From Euperipatoides rowelli (taxonomy: Eukaryota > Onychophora > Udeonychophora > Euonychophora > Peripatopsidae): a DNA stretch of 16,482 nucleotides. The DNA is taken from NCBI GenBank assembly GCA_003024985.2, contig PXIH01S0014646.1. One strand, 5' to 3'. Positions 8,887 through 16,202 of this stretch are shown in pieces. The notes beneath the pieces are model-generated. The model saw nothing but the letters and a program-made list of their open reading frames with translations, was not told the DNA's origin and did not search any database. Position 1 is the first letter of the stretch. The number at the start of each line of letters is the position of its first letter. The position numbers and the translations under genes are program-made.

Positions 8887-9894
8887 GGCCTACATAACAA
8901 AATCCCACATTTTTTTTTTTTCAACATTTACCTAGGAAATCAAAATATTTATGCATACAGCAAAGCATGATGGATGAAAGTGCATAAGAACCACACTTCT
9001 GAGACTATAACTTGATAGTGTGGTTGACAAATGGAGACAAAGATACAAATGTCAAGTACCAGTAGGCTACTATTTTAGATAGTGGACAAAAAAATATACA
9101 CAAATTATACATAATGGAAGCCCAAAAACCGTCAATCTCACATTTAGTATTTGGAGCAATTAAATGTATAGTTATAAAAATAATTTAATAGGCTACTTTA
9201 TATCAATATTTTTAATATATCAAAAATTAACCACAAAGATACAGATTTACTGTTTTATATCAAAAATGAATATTTATATCTTTAAGGATATAACTCATCA
9301 AGGACTGCCAGCGGCATCATTTTACGTTAAATCACGATGTACAATTAGATAATTTAAAAACATTATTACATATAGAAGGCACAGATTAAAGAAATACATG
9401 TTTATTTTCATCATGTTGCAAAATAGTAGGATAAGTTCATGGATATGTTGCAAAGTATGATGGATAAGTTTATTGATTCGTTTGTTATGGATGTTGCACT
9501 TAGCACAATAATGACAAATTCATGTTGCAATACAATAAAAAAAGAATTAGACTATAAATTATTGGCTTTATGTCCATCGACATAACCTTGTATCGAAAAA
9601 CTATGATCACAACAAAATAATGATATTCTGAGCAGTGACAAACCCCAACATTGATTTAAATCAAGAGAAAATAAATTTTAATTTAAAATTATAAAACATA
9701 TTTTGCTCTTACATATTTACCTAATATTCAATTTTGTTTTCAAGATTTATTAGGCTTAGATATCAAAATTATTTTTGTTAAAATCTATCCACTAAATATT
9801 TGATAATTAATAGCCTATTATAAATTAATTTTCAATTGCATTACCTAGTTAAATCCATTTGCATATTAAATGCTGCATGCGTAATTTATCCGAG
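8887..9894. other. Intergenic AT-rich DNA with scattered inverted TCCATCAT copies
   Basis: There is no gene. It holds GCATGATGGAT at about 8967 and GTATGATGGATAAG at about 9456, which are inverted copies of the motif that dominates 9895-10397, and several TGTTGCAA-type words at 9413-9540. TAGGCCTA occurs at 8885-8892. Confidence 0.45.
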
Positions 9895-10397
9895 AACAAA
9901 TCCATTATGCTATTGGGGCCAATGCTGGACAGTCATAACAATATTATTTTAAAATTACACTTCTAAAACATGTCCGAGGCAAATCCATTATATATTGCTT
10001 TGCCCAAGGACAAATGTATATTATTTTGCCATGTTCAAATACATCAACTTCTGGCACATCCAGTTTGTACCACCATATCCATTATGCATGATCAGGTATT
10101 GCGAAGCTTATGGACAAATCCATCATGTACAGAAAGAATAAATCCATCATATATTGAAATATTGACAAATTCATCATTTAGGCCTACTACCACGTTCATG
10201 CTTAATCAATCTTGAATTACTATTTTAATGGAAAAAATTATTGGTATTGTCCAGGTGTTAAAAGACATATTCATCATGTAATCGTCATGTTTAAGGACAA
10301 ATTCATCATGCAATACCAAATCCATCATATATTGCCAAATTCAAGGACAAATTCGTCATACATAGTATAATCACATGAATTCATGAACAAATCCATA
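9895..10397 (+). repeat. Degenerate repeat field built on ACAAATYCATCAT
   Basis: At least ten versions of (A)CAAATYCATYAT occur, for example at 9896, 9980, 10072, 10113, 10138, 10166, 10266, 10297, 10316 and 10347. Many are followed by ATATTGCCAAATTC or preceded by AAGGA. The best-preserved part (10292-10360) shows alternating spacings of about 31 and 19 bp, that is, a unit near 50 bp with two half-units. Spacing elsewhere is irregular. An 81-codon open frame across it is a by-product of the repeat and is not annotated as a gene. It looks like an old, decayed tandem array. Confidence 0.55.
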
Positions 10398-11221
10398 CTA
10401 GAAAACAAATTTAAGAAAAACATTTTTGGATGCTTGTAAACTTCTTTTTTTTTTTTTTGCGGGTGTCATGTTAGCTAATTTTAAAGAAACAATATACAAT
10501 TATTTATTATACTGAAAGGTGGCATCATCATTTTAGAAACCAAAAGTCTATTGGACCTCCTTTCTTTTTTTTTTTAAATAATGTTTTAGGACTAATTTTT
10601 TAAAGGAGGTTTAAAGAATTTATAATTCCCTAATTGTATTATACTTCCTGCTCTAATAATATTAGGCCCTACTGTAAATAGTAGGGTAGACTACATAATT
10701 TTAATCCTGTCTGTATTGAAAAAAATATATTTATTTACTTAAAGTTAAAAACTTTTCTCATTAATACCATTTTTTTTTTTTTTTACAACATCCAAAAAAA
10801 ATATACATTGTAAAAGGGCTTACATCTTTTACTTAAAAATACAAATATTTTGGCAAAAAAAATACTGTAATTGAGCAATAATCATAATGGCTGACGTAAT
10901 GTCTTTTTTTTTTTTTACAGATTGCCAATGTTCTTTAAATTATTTACTTTTATATACTGTAGCTTTGAAAATGATTAAAATTGCTTTAATACAATTGTCA
11001 CAAGATTAAAAGTTTTTTTTTAAAAAATATATATATTTATATCCTGTAGACAAATTTTTAGAACTGGAATGGAGATGTATTTTTTTTATGGAAGTTGTTT
11101 TATAAATTATAAAATTTGCTAATTTGTGGCAATCAAATAAGGAATTTTTTTTCCCTTCATTATTCAAGTAACAGATTAACAAAGTTTTTATAACAACTGG
11201 AAATATTTTATGTCCATGATT
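10398..11221. other. Downstream flank of the purine gene, rich in T runs
   Basis: T runs of roughly 10 to 17 bases occur near 10444, 10564, 10771 and 10904, with shorter ones between. No coding frame or RNA gene was found. The run ending TTTTACAG at about 10920 looks like an acceptor on the plus strand but no exon follows. Confidence 0.45.
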
Positions 11222-11227
11222 TTTATT
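11222..11227 (-). terminator. Poly(A) signal AATAAA for the purine gene
   Basis: TTTATT on the plus strand is AATAAA on the minus strand, about 70 bases past the stop codon. It is the nearest canonical hexamer downstream of the gene. The position is reasonable for a short 3' UTR. Alternative, more distal sites cannot be excluded because the DNA is so AT-rich. Confidence 0.45.
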
Positions 11228-11296
11228 TTAATTAGTTTTAAATAATAATAGTTAATCCCTTTGGTTTGAACTTTAAATCCTTAATTCAAATATGAA

Positions 11297-14200
11297 TTAG
11301 TAATTGCGGGTAAGTTTTTGAGTGTAGGGATCGAGTTTAACTTTACCAGAGGCAACCATTTCAAGAGCCAAAGGGAATATTCGATGTTCTTGGGCTTTAA
11401 TACGTTCGGTCAGCGATTCCTCAGTCTCATCATCATCAATTTTAACTACAGCCTGGTGAATAATAGCTCCAGCATCAACTTCTTCGGCAACAAAGTGAAT
11501 ACTACAACCGGCAAAAGGTACTCCCGAAAGCAAGGCTTGTTTCTGGGCATGCATACCCTTGAAAGCAGGTAACAAGGCTGGATGCGTATTTAAAATTTTT
11601 CCATTCCATTGTTGCACAAATTTGCCTGATAAAATTCGCATAAATCCAGCTAGGCAGACAATCTCTACCCCAGCAGCATGTAGTGCGTCACTGACAGCCA
11701 TATCAAAACTTTCTCTGCTGGAATAAGATTTGTGGCTTATAACTAGAGTGGGAATATTAGCTCTCTCTGCTTTTTTCAAACCTTCTGCGTTAGCAATATT
11801 GGATAAAACCAATACTATTTCAGTAAAATTCTGACTGAGAGGATTTTGGGTAAAATCTATTAATGCTTGAAGGTTAGTGCCTGTACCTGATATAAGAACT
11901 CCAACTTTTGTTGGCCTTTTAATAAAAGTTAAATTTCTGACCCTCTTAACAACTTCATTATTATATACAGTTTCCATGGCCTTGCTTAAATTTTTAATAT
12001 CAACAGTTTTAGTACTTTCACTCAAAGTATTTACCTTACCAACACAAAAAGATTTTTCTCCAACAAGTGTGATCATTTTTTGCACTTCATCAACCTTACC
12101 TTGATCTACAATTAAGATCATTCCTATTCCACAGTTAAAAGTCTTAGCTAATTCTTCTTCAGACAATTTACCAGCATTCCAAAGCCAAGCAAAAACAGCT
12201 GGTATTGGCCATGAAAGAGCATCCAGTGTTGCCCCCAAATTTTTGGGCAGAACACGAGGAATATTTTCAAGAAGGCCACCACCTGTAATATGAGCGCAAG
12301 CTTTAATATATCCAGACTTCAAGACTGGCAATACATTGGAAACATAAATTTTTGTAGGTATTAAAAGTTCTTCACCAATCATTTTGTCATTCCAAGGAGA
12401 TGCATCAGTAAATTTAATTCCATTATGACCAAGAATTTTCCTCACCAAACTAAAACCATTACTATGAATACCAGAGGAAGGCAAAGCAATGATAGAATCT
12501 TCAGACTGAATAGTACTTATACATGGGATTAGAGAATTGCGATTCACAACGCCAAGTGAAAAACCACCCAAATCATATTCTGCTTTTGAGTATGTACAAG
12601 GAAGTTCAGAGACAGGAGCATCTATAAGAGGGCACTTCGCAAGGCGGCAACCCTCTATTATTCCAGACATAATATCTTTAACAACATATGGTTCAAGGGA
12701 CCCACAGGCAAGATAGCTAAGGAAAAATAATGGTTCAGCTCCATGAGTCAGAATATCATTGACACACATAGCTACTAAATCTATCCCAACATAGTGATGA
12801 ATCTGACAAGCTTGAGCTATTAATAATTTTGTGCCAACACCATCAGTACCAGATATAAGCAAAGGATCATCATAAGGAGTGATCTGGAGATAGAATGTTC
12901 TACTTAGAACTGTCTGGATGTTGTCTTGAATTTGATCAGAAACTTCTTTAGGGAAAGCTGTGGCGATCATGTCATATAGTTGATCATTGGCTTTAATATC
13001 GGAATTACACACAGGATAATTATTTTTTTCAGTTAAGAAATCACTAGATAAACTGATGAGACCACTAGCAACTTTTTCAACAGCTTCAGGATAAACTTTA
13101 TGTTCCAGAGCTTGAACACGATGAGCTAAATCATCTGAAGTCTTTGATGGTTCCACAGAGATTATGCCTTGTTGAATATATGCAATGTTGTAATTTGATG
13201 GAACTAGAAAGTGTAGCGTACAACCTGCAAAGATGACACCTGCATCAAGAAGCTCTTGCTGACTGATCAAATCTGGGAATGATGGCAATAAAGAAAGATG
13301 AGACTTGATTATTTTACTAGAACAGTTTGTAATAAAATTATCTGAAAATGTATGATTGCAGTCAATTAGGCATAAAATATCAATTGGAATAGAATTCAAA
13401 ATTGTATTCAAAGATTTTTCAAATTCTTCTCCAGTGGAATCGATCACCTTAGTAGGAATTGATGCATCCTGAGAATACTTCAATCCAATGGAATTATGAT
13501 TATTTGATACAACTAAATCTAATGTAAATCTACTGGTTTTAGCATGACGCCGGCAGTATTTAATAAGACATTTAAGAGTTAAAGCTTCACCTGAGAGCAA
13601 AACACAGACTTTTTTATTACCCAAATTCAAGCTTAAGGATTCTTTTATTTTCGGTGAAGGTAAAGTTTCAATGCTTTTTTCAACTGCATAGTTCCAATTA
13701 ATCACTTCAATCTGACATTGTCCTGATTTGTATTTCTTTAGATTGCCGATGTTCCAAACAGTAAAATTATTTTTTGAAATTTGTTCCATCACATAATCTT
13801 GGTGATCCTTACTAACAATCAATAGCATTCCTATACCACAGTTAAATTCCCGAATTATATCTACAGAAGGTGTGCCTTCTTGAATTAACCAAGAATAAAG
13901 AGGAGGGAGTGTCCAAGTTTTAGCATCTAAAACTACTCCTATATCATAATTTAGCCCTTCTAAAAGACAATTGTAAAGACCTTTCCCACTTATGTGAATA
14001 CATTGCTTTATCAATTTTTTTTGTAACAATGGAAGTAAACATGAAACGTATATAGCAGTTGGAGTAAGAAGTTCTTCCTCTAAGGTTTTCGAGCTCCATG
14101 GAGCTTTGTTTTTCAGTGTTAATTTATATTTCTCCATCAATTTAACCAATAAATTTATACCATTGCAATGCACTCCTGAAGATGATATACCAAGTAAAAC

Positions 14201-16030
14201 ATCATTTGATGAAACCTCTTGAGAGAAAGGTAACTTACAATTCTGATGGCATGCTCCAATCGCAAAACCAGCTATATCAAATTTGGATTTGGAATACATT
14301 CCAGGCATTTCTGCTGTTTCTCCCCCAATGAGAGCACATCCTGATTTTTTACAACCCTCAACAATTCCAGAAAGAAGTTGCTGCGAACAATCTAGATCCA
14401 GTTTTCCACAAGCAATATAATCCAAGAAAAAAAGTGGTTCTGCTGCATGAGTCAATAAATCATTAACACATAAAGCCACTAGATCAATGCCAATAGTTCT
14501 GAATGAACCACTTTCTTCAGCTAGTTTCATTTTAGTTCCTACTCCATGGGTGCTAGCTATTAAAATAGGTTTACTGAAATTGGCAGCTTTCAAATCAAAA
14601 CATCCCCCAAAACCTCCAAGGGAAACATCAGCACCTGGACGACCAGTTGACTGAACCATGCTTTTAATACATTCAACAAATTGATTACCTGCCAGAATAT
14701 TAACTCCAGCAGAGGCATACGATAAACCACTAGATGGGGAACATGCTATGCCCTTATATGCAATGTCTTTTCGAAAGAAAGCCCCTTCAAACATAACACG
14801 GGATGCACCATTAATTGCTTTATCTGCTGCACCCTTTAAGCTCTCACTTACACTAACCACTGTTAAAACCCGTCCACCATTTGTCAACAATTTACCATTA
14901 TCAAATTTTGTTCCAGCATGAAAAATGGATAATCCCTCAGAACTCAATTCATCTAAACCTGTAATTTCTTTATCTTTAGGATAAGCATTAGGATAGCCTT
15001 TACTAGCAAGCACTACTCCCACTGAATGCATATTCTCAAACCAATCAATAGAATAATGAGCTAGAGTGCCATTTACACAGTGCATCATCACATCATAAAG
15101 ATCAGATTTTAGTAATGGCAAAATGCATTGTGTTTCAGGATCTCCAAATCTACAGTTAAATTCCAATACTCGAGGACCATCTTGTGTCAGCATTAGTCCA
15201 GCATACAATACTCCAACAAACGGGAAGCCTTCTGCAGCAGCACCATTAATGGTGGCCAATATGACATTCTTTGAAATATAATCTAGCTGCTCCTTGCTAA
15301 TCAGTGGGCATGGACAGTATGCTCCCATTCCTCCAGTATTAGGCCCCTGGTCTCCATCTAGAAGTCTCTTGTGATCTTGAGATGGGGGCATTAATAATAC
15401 ATTTTTTCCATCGCTAAATGCCAATACAGATACTTCTTCACCTTCTAATAATTCTTCAACAACAACATCATTTCCAGCATCTCCAAAGATTCGATTATCC
15501 AATATGTCTTGAACAGCTGTGCAAGCTTCTTCTTTAGTTTTTGATACAATTACACCTTTACCAGCTGCTAAACCACTGGCTTTTACAACTAAAGCAGGAT
15601 AGGAAGCCTTTTTAATGTATTCACAAGCTTTACTAGAATTTTGAAACGTTTGCCATCTGGCAGTAGGAATGTTATATTTATCCATGAAAAATTTTGAAAA
15701 TGTTTTACTAGATTCCAATTGTGCTGCTTGTTGACTTGGTCCAAAACAAGGAATGCCATGATTTTTCAAGTCATTTGAAATGCCATCAGCCAAAGGAACC
15801 TCAGGTCCCACTACTACTAAATTAATGTCATTAGACTTTAAAAAGGGAACAAATTCGTTGGCTACGTCTTTAACTGAAAGTTCTATATTTTTAATTTTTC
15901 CTCCTGCGATTGCAGTTCCTCCATTACCTGGACAAACCCATACCTTTTCTACTTGGGGCGATTGTCCTAACTTGTACGCTAAAGTATGCTCTCTAGCTCC
16001 GTTTCCTATAACAAGAACCTTTTTCAACAT
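11297..16030 (-). CDS. Gart: Trifunctional purine biosynthetic protein, GARS-AIRS-GART-AIRS-GART
   Basis: The protein has 1577 residues and carries three activities of de novo purine synthesis: GAR synthetase (step 2), GAR transformylase (step 3) and AIR synthetase (step 5). It is expected in the cytosol. Module order is GARS 1-430, AIRS-1 435-790, GART-1 805-1000, AIRS-2 1008-1345 and GART-2 1374-1577. Vertebrate proteins have about 1010 residues and the fly protein, with AIRS doubled, about 1350, so this one is larger by an inner GART. The start chosen is ATG at 16028-16030, giving MLKKVLVIGNGAREH, the normal N-terminus, with A at -3. The frame is open to a GTG six bases further up and then to a TAA near 16064. 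There is no intron in 4.7 kb, which is unusual for this gene in animals. Identity is certain from motifs; the inner GART and parts of each AIRS have lost key residues. Confidence 0.97.
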   Translation of the reverse strand: MLKKVLVIGNGAREHTLAYKLGQSPQVEKVWVCPGNGGTAIAGGKIKNIELSVKDVANEFVPFLKSNDINLVVVGPEVPLADGISNDLKNHGIPCFGPSQQAAQLESSKTFSKFFMDKYNIPTARWQTFQNSSKACEYIKKASYPALVVKASGLAAGKGVIVSKTKEEACTAVQDILDNRIFGDAGNDVVVEELLEGEEVSVLAFSDGKNVLLMPPSQDHKRLLDGDQGPNTGGMGAYCPCPLISKEQLDYISKNVILATINGAAAEGFPFVGVLYAGLMLTQDGPRVLEFNCRFGDPETQCILPLLKSDLYDVMMHCVNGTLAHYSIDWFENMHSVGVVLASKGYPNAYPKDKEITGLDELSSEGLSIFHAGTKFDNGKLLTNGGRVLTVVSVSESLKGAADKAINGASRVMFEGAFFRKDIAYKGIACSPSSGLSYASAGVNILAGNQFVECIKSMVQSTGRPGADVSLGGFGGCFDLKAANFSKPILIASTHGVGTKMKLAEESGSFRTIGIDLVALCVNDLLTHAAEPLFFLDYIACGKLDLDCSQQLLSGIVEGCKKSGCALIGGETAEMPGMYSKSKFDIAGFAIGACHQNCKLPFSQEVSSNDVLLGISSSGVHCNGINLLVKLMEKYKLTLKNKAPWSSKTLEEELLTPTAIYVSCLLPLLQKKLIKQCIHISGKGLYNCLLEGLNYDIGVVLDAKTWTLPPLYSWLIQEGTPSVDIIREFNCGIGMLLIVSKDHQDYVMEQISKNNFTVWNIGNLKKYKSGQCQIEVINWNYAVEKSIETLPSPKIKESLSLNLGNKKVCVLLSGEALTLKCLIKYCRRHAKTSRFTLDLVVSNNHNSIGLKYSQDASIPTKVIDSTGEEFEKSLNTILNSIPIDILCLIDCNHTFSDNFITNCSSKIIKSHLSLLPSFPDLISQQELLDAGVIFAGCTLHFLVPSNYNIAYIQQGIISVEPSKTSDDLAHRVQALEHKVYPEAVEKVASGLISLSSDFLTEKNNYPVCNSDIKANDQLYDMIATAFPKEVSDQIQDNIQTVLSRTFYLQITPYDDPLLISGTDGVGTKLLIAQACQIHHYVGIDLVAMCVNDILTHGAEPLFFLSYLACGSLEPYVVKDIMSGIIEGCRLAKCPLIDAPVSELPCTYSKAEYDLGGFSLGVVNRNSLIPCISTIQSEDSIIALPSSGIHSNGFSLVRKILGHNGIKFTDASPWNDKMIGEELLIPTKIYVSNVLPVLKSGYIKACAHITGGGLLENIPRVLPKNLGATLDALSWPIPAVFAWLWNAGKLSEEELAKTFNCGIGMILIVDQGKVDEVQKMITLVGEKSFCVGKVNTLSESTKTVDIKNLSKAMETVYNNEVVKRVRNLTFIKRPTKVGVLISGTGTNLQALIDFTQNPLSQNFTEIVLVLSNIANAEGLKKAERANIPTLVISHKSYSSRESFDMAVSDALHAAGVEIVCLAGFMRILSGKFVQQWNGKILNTHPALLPAFKGMHAQKQALLSGVPFAGCSIHFVAEEVDAGAIIHQAVVKIDDDETEESLTERIKAQEHRIFPLALEMVASGKVKLDPYTQKLTRNY
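11300..11911 (-). other. GART-2 module, residues 1374-1577, intact GAR transformylase
   Basis: This module transfers the formyl group from 10-formyl-tetrahydrofolate to GAR. It has the phosphate loop LISGTGTNLQAL (1379-1390), CLAGFMRILSG (1459-1469), the catalytic ILNTHPALLPAFKG (Asn1481 and His1483) and FVAEEVDAGAII with Asp1519. Length and motifs are normal, so this should be the only active transformylase in the chain. Confidence 0.95.
11996..13009 (-). other. AIRS-2 module, residues 1008-1345, partly degenerate in the opposite way
   Basis: This is the second PurM-type domain. It keeps the phosphate loop SGTDGVGTK (1060-1068), SSGIHSNGFSLVRK (1185-1198), HITGGGLLENIPRVLP (1247-1262) and FNCGIGM (1298-1304). 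It lacks the N-terminal AGV-AGN flap, whose place is taken by an unrelated helix-like stretch (1008-1050). FFLDY reads FFLSY (Ser1105) and GGETAEMPG reads DAPVSELPC (1137-1145). The losses mirror those in AIRS-1. Confidence 0.85.
13031..13618 (-). other. GART-1 module, residues 805-1000, catalytically eroded
   Basis: This is an inner copy of the GAR transformylase fold between the two AIRS modules. Fold landmarks align well with the C-terminal copy: KVCVLLSG for KVGVLISG, SHLSLLPSF for THPALLPAF, FAGCTLHF for FAGCSIHF, and LEHKVYPEAVEKVASG near the end. The catalytic triad N-H-D of PurN enzymes reads Lys909, His911 and Tyr947, so two of three residues are gone. The substrate phosphate loop SGTGTN reads SGEALT (813-818). 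It is very probably inactive and kept, if at all, for structure. Confidence 0.85.
13661..14728 (-). other. AIRS-1 module, residues 435-790, partly degenerate
   Basis: This is a PurM-type AIR synthetase domain. It keeps the N-terminal flap YASAGVNILAGN (438-449), FFLDY (Asp537) and GGETAEMPGMY (569-579). It has lost others. The phosphate loop GTDGVGTK reads STHGVGTK (Asp replaced by His495), HSNGFSL reads HCNGINL, and HITGGGLLENIPR reads HISGKGLYNCLLE (679-691). FNCGIGM (729-735) remains. By itself it is unlikely to be a normal enzyme; see the complementary pattern in AIRS-2. Confidence 0.85.
14741..16030 (-). other. GARS module (phosphoribosylamine-glycine ligase), residues 1-430
   Basis: This module joins phosphoribosylamine and glycine using ATP. 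Visible motifs are the N-terminal VIGNGAREHTL (7-17), the ATP-grasp lysine region KASGLAAGKGV (150-160), EELLEGEEVSVLAFSDG (192-208), GDQGPNTGGMGAY (226-238) and the metal-binding EFNCRFGDPETQ (290-301). All are intact and the length is normal, so this domain should be active. Confidence 0.95.
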
Positions 16031-16172
16031 GGTCACTTTTGATTTAGCACCTTGAGATCTAAATTAATAATGACTATATTTTTATTTTTTTTTGCGACGA
16101 AATAAACTTAACAAACTTTCAAGTTCAAGTTTTATCAAAGTTTAATTCTCCAACCCCTGATAAGATTATAAC

Positions 16173-16180
16173 TTTCCCGC
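16173..16180 (-). promoter_or_regulatory. E2F-type site TTTCCCGC
   Basis: The octamer matches the E2F/DP consensus TTTSSCGC exactly and lies about 145 bases upstream of the ATG, in sequence that is otherwise very poor in G and C. E2F controls many S-phase nucleotide-synthesis genes in animals, so the position makes sense. It is a motif match only, and if the 5' UTR intron is real the site lies inside it. Confidence 0.4.
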
Positions 16181-16190
16181 TAATTATAAC

Positions 16191-16202
16191 TAGGTGGCGC
16201 TA
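16191..16202 (+). promoter_or_regulatory. CTCF-like motif TAGGTGGCGCTA
   Basis: The core AGGTGGCGC resembles the CTCF core known from flies and vertebrates. It sits 10 bases from the E2F-type site and about 160 bases upstream of the gene, where insulator or architectural sites are common. This is a motif match only. Confidence 0.3.

Noticed and set aside
9970-10215. 81-codon plus-strand frame as a gene
   Set aside because: It is made of the degenerate CATCAT repeat field and shows no protein character.
10440-10920. A runs on the minus strand as the tail of a retroposed purine gene
   Set aside because: They lie 380 or more bases beyond the stop, are several in number, do not follow the AATAAA closely and have no matching flanking duplication.
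10904-10960. T run plus ACAG as a plus-strand splice acceptor
   Set aside because: No open coding frame follows and T runs are frequent throughout this flank.
16031-16036. GTG six bases upstream as start of the purine gene
   Set aside because: Animal nuclear genes start at ATG. The ATG at 16028-16030 gives the normal N-terminus and has A at -3.
11318-16055. Plus-strand open frames inside the purine gene (11318-11572, 11877-12104, 15780-16055)
   Set aside because: They are antisense shadows of the purine coding frame and have no motif of their own.
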